DNA of 64,000 nt from Mimachlamys varia (taxonomy: Eukaryota > Mollusca > Bivalvia > Pectinida > Pectinidae): assembly GCA_947623455.1 (NCBI GenBank), contig OX392528.1:200001-264000 (forward strand), given 5' to 3'. Position numbers and translations under genes: made by a program. Each line of letters opens with the position of its first letter. Within the stretch, counting starts at the first letter, position 1. The notes beneath the pieces are model-generated. The model saw nothing but the letters and a program-made list of their open reading frames with translations. It made no database searches and was not told the DNA's origin. Shown in pieces: positions 21,302 to 34,500 of this stretch.

Positions 21302-22058
21302 TCAACTTATAAACAGAGTGTTATACTTTTCCCTTTTTAGTGTTTTGCGCCTTATTCTCCCTTCAGTTTCTTTGCATATGTCCTGCCCGTCCACAATACC
21401 AACATATTGTGTTCTGACAATTTCTTTTAAAATGTCCCCATTTTTGCACCCCAAACACTTAACCCTTGCTTTTTGACGAACTTTCCTGTCTTCGGTATTT
21501 GTTTTATGTCCATCAAAGAGTGTGTTATCGTCTCCTTTCCTTAATTTGAACCTTAATAAAAGATTTTGTTCTGATACTGCGTAATTAATCATAGGCTTCC
21601 TGAAATGTTTTGGGGTTTTCTCTCATAGCTTTAAATTTGATATCATGTTTAAGCCCATCAATAAATAACCCTATCAATTGACTCTTTATAACGTTTCCTC
21701 CTGATCTGTCTTGCCCTTTTAAAGCATGATGGGGATCGGTCATTTCATCAAAAATAGGTGTCAATTCCTTCTTTAATAAATTCCAATCGGTAGATTTATT
21801 TACGTTTAAATACTTCTTAATGAAATCACTTACTGGCCCTGTACTAGTTTGAAGTGCTACCAGGTTTAATTTATCTTTTGGTAAGTTTACTGAATTAGCA
21901 TATTTTTCTATAGCTTTTATCCACGTTTTGAATACCTCTGGTTTTCCTGAAAATGGTTTAACTATCTGAGTAATATTTTGTACTCCTACCATAGAACATA
22001 AGCTCGAAAGTTGTAAATTAATTTCTTGAAAAACAGAACTTGCATCAATGTTTGCCAT
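21302..22058 (-). pseudogene. Gag-like frame of the LTR retrotransposon, frameshifted
   Basis: The frame starts with ATG at 22,058 and runs 157 codons to a stop at 21,585. IKPFSGKPEVFKTWIKAIEK-like and LIGLFIDGLKHDIKFKAMRE-like stretches resemble Ty3/gypsy Gag (capsid) proteins. The homology continues in another frame from about 21,592 (NYAVSEQNLLLRFKLRKGD) to 21,302, with a CLGC remnant where a zinc knuckle would be expected. One frameshift therefore breaks it. Upstream on the minus strand, about 22,192-22,100, is a short acidic frame starting MDSEEESEEEDANM that ends near a donor-like GTGAGT, possibly a leader ORF. Gag would package the element RNA; this copy probably cannot. Confidence 0.7.
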
Positions 22059-22220
22059 AATGAGAATTACTTTAGTGTCAAGGATAAAACTAAATCACTC
22101 ACCCACTCGGTCTCTGTCCCTGTTTTTTCTGTAGGTTACGCTTGTCTGTCATGTTGGCATCTTCTTCTTCACTTTCTTCTTCAGAATCCATTATTTTCTT
22201 AGTGTGGTTGCGGTATCCTT

Positions 22221-22234
22221 GGTCATGGTCACCA
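22221..22234 (-). other. Candidate primer-binding site
   Basis: The minus strand reads TGGTGACCATGACC, starting 12 nt after the 5' LTR end. A TGG start complementary to a tRNA CCA end is expected here. The tRNA was not identified. Confidence 0.4.
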
Positions 22235-22246
22235 AAATAACACGTC

Positions 22247-22845
22247 TGTGACACAATTCAGCAACGACACGTAATATTGGATAATAGACAGTTTATTCTT
22301 GATCATAAATTACACCGACATCACAAGTACATGTTTATGGTATTACAAAATCATTAAGCTGAATTAAAGTACTTCAGCGTTGTGTCTCAGTCTGGCTAAG
22401 TCAGTCGTCAACTTATAAGTCTTCTACATCTTTACTAGCACTATTCTGTAGCCCTCCTGGCAGCCTCTCGTGTAGACTGTCAAAGACCTAGTGCTCTTTA
22501 GCCACCACAGGTATTCGCATGGTACAAACTGTACAAGACCTACTCCATGGTCTTCTAATGACCGACTCTTCCTATCACTACACTAGCTTGTACTTATAAT
22601 TACTAATCCCCTTCGTGTGCCAAGTTAAGTGCCGTGTGTATATGTAGTATCATATTCCGAATCAACATCTGGCGGCACTTATCTGACCAATACTTCACTC
22701 TGCCCCGGTTTACTGATGTAATAGACAGAGACCTAATTAACAACTAGTTTATTTCAATAACAAATCACAGCACCTAGGCTAATTAATACTTCCCACCTGG
22801 TAAACCTACCGTGATATATCATATCAGCATGCCTACTTTGTTACA
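22247..22845 (-). repeat. 5' LTR (element on minus strand)
   Basis: This is a 599-bp LTR beginning TGTAACAAAG and ending TTGTGTCACA on the minus strand. It differs from its partner by scattered substitutions and one indel of about 30 bp, roughly 96-97% identical by eye, which implies a moderately old insertion. Confidence 0.9.
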
Positions 22846-22849
22846 CTGT

Positions 22850-23125
22850 ATTGCTGTTTTATTGATTACAAAAAGGCTTTTGACTTTCGTTAATACACAG
22901 AATCTGTGGTACAAACTAATCAAAGAAGGTAAGAAGAATTAAAGCTGTTGAATATTATACGTTCTTCGTAATAGACAGAATCTGTGGTACAAACTATTCA
23001 AAGAAGGTAAGAAGGAAAGCTGTTGAATATTATACGTTCTTTATACAGAGTTAAAACAAACTGGCAGTTTTGTTTTACATGCATGTCCTCAAAAAATGGT
23101 AGAAAATGGAAATGAATAGTGGAAT
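22850..23125 (+). pseudogene. LINE remnant resumed after the LTR insertion: RT motif A region
   Basis: The sequence directly after the CTGT duplication reads FIDYKKAFDF and then, in another frame, NTQNLWYKLIKEG, the reverse-transcriptase motif A region. An internal 78-bp tandem duplication repeats CAGAATCTGTGGTACAAACT at 22,898 and 22,976. The frame decays after that. Confidence 0.7.
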
Positions 23126-23129
23126 AGAG

Positions 23130-24720
23130 TAAGAAAGTAATTGTTAATTGTTACCGATGCCCAATTTGGTTTTAAACCTGGGTTTGGGACTAGGGATGCA
23201 ATTTTTTCATTACATACATGTAGTTTGATAATTAATACCATAGAACAAAACGAAAGACTGTTTTGTGTATTTGTAGATTACAGCAAGGCTTTTGATACGA
23301 TAAGCTTTGGTATAAACTTTGGAAAAGTGGTGTTAGAGGTAGACTTCTTAATGTAATTAGATCCATTTATGATAATGTACGTTCTTGCATAAAATTAAAG
23401 GGTAAATTATCTGCTATGTTTGATTTACATGTCGGTTTATTACAAAGGGAATCGTTATCGCCCATGCTTTTTTATTCGTTAATGACATTGAAAGTGAGTT
23501 TATAAATTCCAGTTGTCAAGGTTACGAATTAACCTTTTTATGTTAATGTATGCCGATGACACAATTTTGTTTTCGGAAAATGTTAACAATCTTCAGTATA
23601 TGATAGATTGCCCACAATGTTACACGGATAAGTGAAATTTGCCGGTTAATTATGATAAAACAAAAATTGTTGTACTTATAGAAAAAGTGAAAGAATTCTA
23701 CTTAATAAAATCTGGACGTTTAATGGCAAGTCAATTGAGGTTGTGGACCAATTCTGTTATCTAGGATTAATTTTTTATTATAACAGAAGATTCACTGTAA
23801 CAAAAAATAAATTGGCTTCTCAGGACAGAAAAGCTTTTTACCTTTTTAAAAGAAGATTGAAAGATTTTATTCTAAATAATGAAACTAAAGTATCTTTGTT
23901 TGATACATATATAACATGCATATTGAACTATGGATGTGAGATATGGGGTAACTGTGTATCACCGCAAATTGAAAAGGTTCATTTTCTCTTTTTGAAAGAT
24001 TTATTGAACGTCAAGAAAACAGTTAATAGTTCTATGGTATACTTCGAAACGGGGAGATATTCTTTACAAATACAGCGCAAAATAGCTATTATGAAATATG
24101 AAATATTTGGATAAATATTTTAAATACAAATAACTGTGTACTAAAATCATGTTATGATGCACTCCTTGAGCTTAATGTCAAAAATCCAAATTGTTAACTT
24201 AACTGGGTTTATCATGTTAAACATGAATTATATAGATTGGGTTTTAATTATATCTGGGATATCCAATATGTTCAAAACGAAAAACAGTTTGTGGAAATGT
24301 ATACTCAGCGTCTGCATGACGTATTTATTCAAGAACTTCATTGTGCGTTTGAAACATCTTCTAAATGCTATTTATATAGACATCTTGTCGATACTTTTAG
24401 TATTCCGTACTATTTAGTAAAGCCTCTTTCTGCTATCACCAAAAAGTTATTGAGGCAATATCGCTTAAAACTTGAAACTTTGTATAATGGCTATTATACG
24501 TCCGTTTATTTATGAAGACTATTAAAACTAGAATGTGTGATATTTTCAAGCAAGACTGTAAAGAAAAAAATGATTCATCTTCCAAATGTTCACTGTACAA
24601 GGTTATTGGCGAAAATTCCTGTTTACAGTCGTTTTTATATATATCTTTCTTGTATATATGTGTATTATGTACTGATGAGCCACACGGTTCAAGGTATTAA
24701 GAATTGAATCAAATTGAACT
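23130..24720 (+). pseudogene. LINE reverse transcriptase and C-terminal region, degenerate
   Basis: DAQFGFKPGFGTRDAIFSLH and FVDYSKAFDTI (motif A) come at 23,155-23,300. A QRESLSPMLF-like motif B follows at about 23,440, then YADDTILFSE, the catalytic YADD at 23,549-23,560. A C-terminal block with ILNYGCEIWGN and IEKVHFLFLKDLLNVKK lies at 23,743-24,114, and further conserved LINE tail (HVKHELYRLGFNYIWDIQ) runs to about 24,515. Motif A is present both here and at 22,860, so at least two partial LINE copies, or one internal duplication, abut here. Several stops and shifts leave it non-functional. The end is placed near TGAGCCACACGGTTCAAGGT (about 24,677). Confidence 0.8.
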
Positions 24721-25084
24721 CGATCATACAACAGCGTGTGCATACAGATACAGAAGCTTTATTTTGCGTCGAAAATTGAGAATAATACAACATAAGCCCA
24801 GTAGAGCTTGTATTTCGATAAACAAATTAAAAGCAAACAATGAATAAATAAATCAGTCATACAACATAAGTAAAAACATGCTAAAAGACATTGTACACGT
24901 AAGCAAAAGAAAATAAATGACAGCAGTTGTACCATGCGAAACAAAAAAGCCCAGGCATGCAGTAGTTGTAAGTAAAAAACATACAAAGTATAATTAAAAA
25001 GCATAAGACATAGGACAGCGGGCATAAGTTAAGATTGTAAGAGACTAGAGCACTAAAAGTACAATAAACACACTAATCACTTCT
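24721..25084. other. Non-coding, nothing recognised
   Basis: The sequence is AT-rich. An 88-codon minus-strand frame (25,025-24,759), rich in Leu, Phe and Cys, shows no family motif. Confidence 0.4.
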
Positions 25085-25665
25085 TACAGACTGGGCAGCT
25101 GTACATGTACAGAGATCCATTATGGAGCAGTCTCTCAAATGACCTGTAGCCCTACGTATGTCATTGGGGCGGCTGTTCCTATTCGTGTAGCCACGATTCA
25201 TGAACACTGGCTAATACTTATTAGCTTTGTTGCGACGTTCCTTTATAGGGGGCGTGGTCATCTATAACCTGCTTGAGCAGAGTTTTACGGGCCCAGTAAA
25301 CGTCGTCTTGGTCATCAAAAACATACGACACTGAAAAAGGAATACATCTACTTTAAATCATTTTCATTAAAATCTCTAAAGCTTCAGTATTTCAGCTTTT
25401 CAACAGATACATATGGGGATTTTCCCTTTACAAGTACACCAACCATATTGTGACAATCTGATACTACACAGTCCAAATTAAAAGCATTGTACAGGCATTG
25501 TGGTCGGTTTGAGAGTAAAACATCTACAGGAGATGGCTAACCAATCTTTGTAAAACATATTTCTGATTTAATCAGATTTGAAAGATCAAAGATGTCACAC
25601 ATTTCCTGAAGAGGTTTACCCTTCTCTGGATCAACCATGTTGTAGTTTAAACTCCAATGTATGTG
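25085..25665 (-). pseudogene. Second LINE remnant: endonuclease domain, different family
   Basis: Minus-strand translation gives LNYNMVDPEKGKPLQEMCDI, then FDLSNLI, PSPVDVLLSN and VVSDCHNMVGVLV. This follows the order of LINE AP-endonuclease blocks (DLN, the L-D-V-L-L-N block, then SDH; here the His-equivalent is SDCH). Further on come YVFDDQDDVYWARKTLLKQV and DDHAPYK, the linker before RT in such elements. Stops interrupt it at several points. The sequence differs from the GDFN-type LINE at 12,540, so it is another family on the opposite strand. Confidence 0.7.
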
Positions 25666-26110
25666 ATATAAAGGGGGGTGCAGATTTAGAATATGTTTGA
25701 GGTTCACACGTGCAGCATCAAGCGTCCATCAGATAGTTAGCATTACTACGCACGTCGAATTATCTACCTCCTAGTGTCTTGGTCGTTGTACGAACGGACG
25801 CAATGGGAAACTTAAGTTGTTTACCACAAAAAGAGATTTTATGGACGAACTGGTCTTTCCAAAAAAAAAAGTCAATTACAAACTGGGTAATCGCAGCTGA
25901 GATTGTAGTCCAACATCTGGAATAATTTTCCATAATTACATCCATATTGGTTCAATTATAAAGTTGTCACAACAAACATTATCAATTCTTTATAATTAAT
26001 TTTTCCGTTTGTATGTGAAATGCTGCTCTTTGATTGGTCACTTTTTTTCATCACTCGATGCTATCCATCCTATATGTCATGTACAAACCGCACTAACATC
26101 TTTCAATCTG
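25666..26110. other. Left flank of the satellite, nothing recognised
   Basis: This is unique-looking AT-rich DNA. The last 40 bp run into the first partial monomer at 26,111 without an evident junction repeat. Confidence 0.45.
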
Positions 26111-29100
26111 CATACAATGTTGTTATCAAACCGTGAGTTATCCATTGTACCAATCCTATCTATACAACAGTGTGATACCAAGCCGTGAGTTATCCATTGT
26201 ACCAATCTTATCTATACAACAGTGTGATACCAAACCGTGAGTTATCCATTGTACCAATCTTATCTATACAACAATGTTGTTATCAAGCCGTGAGTTATCC
26301 ATTGTACCAATCTTATCTATACAACAATGTGATACCAAGCCGTGAGTTATCCATTGTACCAATCTTATCTATACAACAATGTTGTTATCAAGCCGTGAGT
26401 TATCCATTGTACCAATCTTATCTATACAACAATGTGATACCAAGCCGTGAGTTATGTTATCCATTGTACCAATCTTATCTTAAAACAGTGTGATACCAAG
26501 CCGTGAGTTATCCATTGTACCAATCCTATCTATACAACAATGTGATACCAAGCCGTGAGTTATCCATTGTACCAATCCTATCTATACAACAATGTGATAC
26601 CAAGCCGTGAGTTATCCATTGTACCAATCTTATCTATACAACAATGTTGTTATCAAGCCGTGAGTTATCCATTGTACCAATCTTATCTATACAACAATGT
26701 GATACCAAACCGTGAGTTATCCATTGTACCAATCTTATCTATACAACAGTGTTATACCAAACCGTGAGTTATCCATTGTACCATTCCTATCTATACAACA
26801 GTGTGATACCAAGCCGTGAGTTATCCATTGTACCAATCCTGTCTATACAACAGTGTGATACCAAACCGTGAGTTATCCATTGTACCAATACTATCTATAC
26901 AACAGTGTGATACCAAGCCGTGAGTTATCCATTGTACCAATCCTAACTATACAACAGTGTGATACCAAGCCGTGAGTTATCCATTGTACCAATCCTAACT
27001 ATACAACAATGTGATACCAAACCGTGAGTTATCCATTGTACCATTCCTATCTATACAACAATGTGATACCAAACCGTGAGTTATCCATTGTACCAATCCT
27101 AACTATACAACAATGTGATACCAAACCGTGAGTTATCCATTGTACCAATCCTATCTATACAACAATGTGACACCAAGCCGTGAGTTATCCATTGTACCAA
27201 TCCTATCTTAACAACAATGTGATACCAAGCCGTGAGTTATCCATTGTACCAATCCTATCTTTACAACAATGTGATACCAAACCGTGAGTTATCCATTGTA
27301 CCAATACTATCTATACAACAGTGTGACACCAAGCCGTGAGTTATCCATTGTACCAATCCTATCTATACAACAATGTGATACCAAGCCGTGAGTTATCCAT
27401 TGTACCAATCCTATCTATACAACAGTGTGATACCAAGCCGTGAGTTATCCATTGTACCAATCCTGTCTATACAACAGTGTGATACCAAACCGTGAGTTAT
27501 CCATTGTACCAATACTATCTATACAACAGTGTGATACCAAGCCGTGAGTTATCCATTGTACCAATCCTAACTATACAACAGTGTGATACCAAGCCGTGAG
27601 TTATCCATTGTACCAATCCTAACTATACAACAATGTGATACCAAACCGTGAGTTATCCATTGTACCAATACTATCTATTCAACAATGTGATACCAAACCG
27701 TGAGTTATCCATTGTACCAATCCTATCTATACAACAATGTGATACCAAGCCGTGAGTTATCCATTGTACCAATCTTATCTATACAACAATGTTGTTATCA
27801 AGCCGTGAGTTATCCATGGTACCAATCTTATCTATACAACAATGTGATACCAAGCCGTGAGTTATCCATTGTACCAATCTTATCTTAAAACAGTGTGATA
27901 CCAAGCCGTGAGTTATCAATTGTACCAATCTTATCTATACAACAATGTTGTTATCAAGCCGTGAGTTATCCATTGTACCAATCCAATCTATACAACAATG
28001 TGATACCAAACCGTGAGTTATCCATTGTACCAATCCTAACTATACAACAATGTGATACCAAGCCGTGAGTTATCCATTGTACCAATCCTATCTATACAAC
28101 AATGTGATACCAAGCCGTGAGTTATCCATTGTACCAATCTTATCTATACAACAATGTTGTTATCAAGCCGTGAGTTATCCATTGTACCAATCTTATCTAT
28201 ACAACAATGTGATACCAAACCGTGAGTTATCCATTGTACCAATCTTATCTATACAACAATGTGATACCAAACCGTGAGTTATCCATTGTACCAATCCTAT
28301 CTATACAACAGTGTTATACCAAACCGTGAGTTATCCATTGTACCATTCCTATCTATACAACAATGTGATACCAAACCGTGAGTTATCCATTGTACCAATC
28401 CTAACTATACAACAATGTGATACCAAACCGTGAGTTATCAATTGTACCAATCCTATCTATACAACAATGTGACACCAAGCCGTGAGTTATCCATTGTACC
28501 AATCCTATCTTAACAACAATGTGATACCAAGCCGTGAGTTATCCATTGTACCAATCCTATCTTTACAACAATGTGATACCAAACCGTGAGTTATCCATTG
28601 TACCAATACTATCTATACAACAGTGTGACACCAAGCCGTGAGTTATCCATTGTACCAATCCTATCTATACAACAATGTGATACCAAGCCGTGAGTTATCC
28701 ATTGTACCAATCCTATCTATACAACAGTGTGATACCAAGCCGTGAGTTATCCATTGTACCAATCCTGTCTATACAACAGTGTGATACCAAACCGTGAGTT
28801 ATCCGTTGTACCAATCCTATCTATACAACAGTGTGATACCAAGCCGTGAGTTATCCATTGTACCAATCCTATCTATACAACAGTGTGATACCAAACCGTG
28901 AGTTATCCATTGTACCAATCCTAACTATACAACAATGTGATACCAAACCGTGAGTTATCCATTGTACCAATACTATCTATTCAACAATGTGATACCAAAC
29001 CGTGAGTTATCCATTGTACCAATCCTATCTATACAACAATGTGATACCAAGCCGTGAGTTATCCATTGTACCAATCCTAACTATACAACAATGTGATACC

Positions 29101-29359
29101 AAGCCCTGAGTTATCCATTGTACCAATCCTATCTATACAACAGTGTGATACCAAACCGTGAGTTATCCATTGTACCAATCCTAACTATACAACAATGTGA
29201 TACCAAACCGTGAGTTATCCATTGTACCAATACTATCTATACAACAGTGTGATACCAAACCGTGAGTTATCCATTGTACCAATCCTATCTATACAACAGT
29301 GTGATACCAAACCGTGAGTTATCCATTGTACCAATCCTATCTTAACAACAATGTGATAC

Positions 29360-31570
29360 CAAACCGTGAGTTATCCATTGTACCAATCCTATCTTAACAA
29401 CAATGTGATACCAAGCCGTGAGTTATCCATTGTACCAATCTTATCTATACAACAATGTGATACCAAACTGTGAGTTATCCATTGTACCAATCTTATCTAT
29501 ACAACAACGTGATACCAAACCGTGAGTTATCCATTGTACCAATCCTATCTATACAACAGTGTTATACCAAACCGTGAGTTATCCATTGTACCATTCCTAT
29601 CTATACAACAATGTGATACCAAACCGTGAGTTATCCATTGTACCAATCCTAACTATACAACAATGTGATACCAAACCGTGAGTTATCCATTGTACCAATC
29701 CTATCTATACAACAATGTGACACCAAGCCGTGAGTTATCCATTGTACCAATACTATCTATACAACAATGTGATACCAAACCGTGAGTTATCCATTGTACC
29801 AATACTATCTATACAACAGTGTGATACCAAACCGTGAGATATCCATTGTACCAATCCTATCTATACAACAGTGTGATACCAAGCCGTGAGTTATCCATTG
29901 TACCAATACTATCTATACAACAGTGTGATACCAAACCGTGAGTTATCCATTGTACCAATCCTATCTATACAACAGTGTGATACCAAACCGTGAGTTATCC
30001 ATTGTACCAATCCTAACCATACAACAATGTGATACCAAGCCCTGAGTTATCCATTGTACCAATCCTAACTATACAACAATGTGATACCAAACCGTGAGTT
30101 ATCCATTGTACCAATACTATCTATTCAACAATGTGATACCAAACCGTGAGTTATCCATTGTACCAATCCTTACTATACAACAATGTGATACCAAACCGTG
30201 AGTTATCCATTGTACCAATCCTATCTATACAACAGTGTGATACCAAACCGTGAGTTATCCATTGTACCAATCCTATCTTAACAACAATGTGATACCAAGC
30301 CGTGAGTTATCCATTGTACCAATCCTATCTTTACAACAGTGTGATACCAAACCGTGAGTTATCCATTGTACCAATACTATCTATACAACAGTGTGACACC
30401 AAGCCGTGAGTTATCCATTGTACCAATCCTATCTATACAACAATGTGATACCAAGCCGTGAGTTATCCATTGTACCAATCCTATCTATACAACAGTGTGA
30501 TACCAAGCCGTGAGTTATCCATTGTACCAATCCTGTCTATACAACAGTGTGATACCAAACCGTGAGTTATCCATTGTACCAATACTATCTATACAACAGT
30601 GTGATACCCAGCCGTGAGTTATCCATTGTACCAATCTTGTCTATACAACAGTGTGATACCAAACCGTGAGTTATCCATTGTACCAATCCTATCTTTACAA
30701 CAGTGTGATACCAAACCGTGAGTTATCCATTGTACCAATACTATCTATACAACAGTGTGACACCAAGCCGTGAGTTATCCATTGTACCAATCCTATCTAT
30801 ACAACAATGTGACACCAAGCCGTGAGTTATCCATTGTACCAATCCTATCTATACAACAGTGTGATACCAAGCCGTGAGTTATCCATTGTACCAATCCTGT
30901 CTATACAACAGTGTGATACCAAACCGTGAGTTATCCATTGTACCAATCCTATCTTAACAACAATGTGATACCAAGCCGTGAGTTATCCATTGTACCAATC
31001 TTATCTATACAACAATGTGATACCAAACCGTGAGTTATCCATTGTACCAATCTTATCTATACAACAACGTGATACCAAACCGTGAGTTATCCATTGTACC
31101 AATCCTATCTATACAACAGTGTTATACCAAACCGTGAGTTATCCATTGTACCATTCCTATCTATACAACAATGTGATACCAAACCGTGAGTTATCCATTG
31201 TACCAATCCTAACTATACAACAATGTGATACCAAACCGTGAGTTATCCATTGTACCAATCCTATCTATACAACAATGTGACACCAAGCCGTGAGTTATCC
31301 ATTGTACCAATACTATCTATACAACAATGTGATACCAAACCGTGAGTTATCCATTGTACCAATACTATCTATACAACAGTGTGATACCAAACCGTGAGAT
31401 ATCCATTGTACCAATCCTATCTATACAACAGTGTGATACCAAGCCGTGAGTTATCCATTGTACCAATACTATCTATACAACAGTGTGATACCAAACCGTG
31501 AGTTATCCATTGTACCAATCCTATCTATACAACAGTGTGATACCAAACCGTGAGTTATCCATTGTACCAA
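29360..31570. repeat. 30-monomer (1,560-bp) higher-order duplication
   Basis: The block at about 29,360-30,010 recurs at 30,920-31,570 with the same rare variants: CAACAACGTGATACC at 29,501 and 31,061, and GTGAGATATCC at 29,834 and 31,394. The shift is 1,560 bp, exactly 30 monomers. Confidence 0.85.
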
Positions 31571-31599
31571 TCCTATCTTAACAACAATGTGATACCAAG

Positions 31600-34500
31600 C
31601 CGTGAGTTATCCATTGTACCAATCCTATCTTTACAACAATGTGATACCAAACCGTGAGTTATCCATTGTACCAATACTATCTATACAACAGTGTGACACC
31701 AAACCGTGAGTTATCCATTGTACCAATCCTATCTATACAACAATGTGATACCAAGCCGTGAGTTATCCATTGTACCAATCCTAACTATACAACAATGTGA
31801 TACCAAGCCGTGAGTTATCCATTGTACCAATCCTTACTATACAACAATGTGATACCAAACCGTGAGTTATCCATTATACCAATCTTATCTATACAACAAT
31901 GTGATACCAAACCGTGAGTTATCCATTGTACCAATCCTTACTATACAACAATGTGATACCAAACCGTGAGTTATCCATTGTACCAATCCTATCTATACAA
32001 CAGTGTGATACCAAACCGTGAGTTATCCATTGTACCAATCCTATCTTAACAACAATGTGATACCAAGCCGTGAGTTATCCATTGTACCAATCCTATCTTT
32101 ACAACAGTGTGATACCAAACCGTGAGTTATCCATTGTACCAATACTATCTATACAACAGTGTGACACCAAGCCGTGAGTTATCCATTGTACCAATCCTAT
32201 CTATACAACAATGTGATACCAAGCCGTGAGTTATCCATTGTACCAATCCTATCTATACAACAGTGTGATACCAAGCCGTGAGTTATCCATTGTACCAATC
32301 CTGTCTATACAACAGTGTGATACCAAACCATGAGTTATCCATTGTACCAATACTATCTATACAACAGTGTGATACCCAGCCGTGAGTTATCCATTGTACC
32401 AATCCTGTCTATACAACAGTGTGATACCAAACCGTGAGTTATCCATTGTACCAATCCTATCTTTACAACAGTGTGATACCAAACCGTGAGTTATCCATTG
32501 TACCAATACTATCTATACAACAGTGTGACACCAAGCCGTGAGTTATCCATTGTACCAATCCTATCTATACAACAATGTGACACCAAGCCGTGAGTTATCC
32601 ATTGTACCAATCCTATCTATACAACAGTGTGATACCAAGCCGTGAGTTATCCATTGTACCAATCCTGTCTATACAACAGTGTGATACCAAACCGTGAGTT
32701 ATCCATTGTACCAATCCTAACTATACAACAATGTGATACCAAGCCCTGAGTTATCCATTGTACCAATCTTATCTATACAACAGTGTGATACCAAGCCGTG
32801 AGTTATCCATTGTACCAATACTATCTATACAACAGTGTGATACCAAACCGTGAGTTATCCATTGTACCAATCCTATCTATACAACAGTGTGATAACAAAC
32901 CGTGAGTTATCCATTGTACCAATCCTATCTATACAACAGTGTGATAACAAACCGTGAGTTATCCATTGTACCAATCCTATCTATACAACAGTGTGATACC
33001 AAGCCGTGAGTTATCCATTGTACCAATACTATCTATACAACAGTGTGATACCAAACCGTGAGTTATCCATTGTACCAATCCTATCTATACAACAGTGTGA
33101 TACCAAACCGTGAGTTATCCATTGTACCAATCCTATCTTAACAACAATGCGATACCAAGCCGTGAGTTATCCATTGTACCAATCCTATCTTTACAACAAT
33201 GTGATACCAAACCGTGAGTTATCCATTGTACCAATACTATCTATACAACAGTGTGATACCAAGCCGTGAGTTATCCATTGTACCAATCCTATCTATACAA
33301 CAATGTGACACCAAGCCGTGAGTTATCCATTGTACCAATCCTATCTTAACAACAATGTGATACCAAGCCGTGAGTTATCCATTGTACCAATCCTATCTTT
33401 ACAACAATGTGATACCAAACCGTGAGTTATCCATTGTACCAATACTATCTATACAACAGTGTGACACCAAGCCGTGAGTTATCCATTGTACCAATCCTAT
33501 CTATACAACAATGTGATACCAAGCCGTGAGTTATCCATTGTACCAATCCTAACTATACAACAATGTGATACCAAACCGTGAGTTATCCATTGTACCAATA
33601 CTATCTATTCAACAATGTGATACCAAACCGTGAGTTATCCATTGTACCAATCCTATCTATACAACAATGTGATACCAAGCCCTGAGTTATCCATTGTACC
33701 AATCCTAACTATACAACAATGTGATACCAAGCCCTGAGTTATCCATTGTACCAATCCTATCTATACAACAGTGTGATACCAAACCGTGAGTTATCCATTG
33801 TACCAATCCTATCTTAACAACAATGTGATACCAAGCCGTGAGTTATCCATTGTACCAATCTTATCTATACAACAATGTGATACCAAACCGTGAGTTATCC
33901 ATTGTACCAATCTTATCTATACAACAACGTGATACCAAACCGTGAGTTATCCATTGTACCAATCCTAACTATACAACAATGTGATACCAAACCGTGAGTT
34001 ATCCATTGTACCAATCCTATCTATACAACAATGTGACACCAAGCCGTGAGTTATCCATTGTACCAATACTATCTATACAACAATGTGATACCAAACCGTG
34101 AGTTATCCATTGTACCAATACTATCTATACAACAGTGTGATACCAAACCGTGAGATATCCATTGTACCAATCCTATCTATACAACAGTGTGATACCAAGC
34201 CGTGAGTTATCCATTGTACCAATACTATCTATACAACAGTGTGATACCAAACCGTGAGTTATCCATTGTACCAATCCTATCTTAACAACAATGTGATACC
34301 AAGCCGTGAGTTATCCATTGTACCAATCCTATCTTTACAACAATGTGATACCAAACCGTGAGTTATCCATTGTACCAATACTATCTATACAACAGTGTGA
34401 CACCAAGCCGTGAGTTATCCATTGTACCAATCCTATCTATACAACAATGTGATACCAAGCCGTGAGTTATCCATTGTACCAATCCTATCTATACAACAGT

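Larger units (their letters stand above)
14755..22845 (-). mobile_element. LTR retrotransposon (Ty3/gypsy-like), defective, with nested insertions
   Basis: About 600-bp direct repeats at 14,755-15,382 and 22,247-22,845 begin TGT and end ACA, and are flanked by a 4-bp duplication CTGT (14,751-14,754 and 22,846-22,849). Orientation is minus: a polypurine tract adjoins the left LTR, while a candidate primer-binding site and a Gag frame adjoin the right one. Excising the element with one CTGT restores the host LINE reading LYCCFIDYKKAFD, RT motif A, across the junction. The interior carries a Gag-like frame and an LVDSG protease motif. I find no RT, RNase H or integrase; the interior is filled by two other elements. 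It cannot be autonomous. Confidence 0.9.

Noticed and set aside
26185..28277. Open frames of 60-102 codons inside the satellite, encoding repeated SYPLYQSYLYNN-like peptides (also at 56,714, 57,758 and 60,608)
   Set aside because: The monomer is 52 bp, so the frame rotates through all phases and opens only where variants remove stops. There is no conservation of frame between units and no start context. These are by-products of the repeat.
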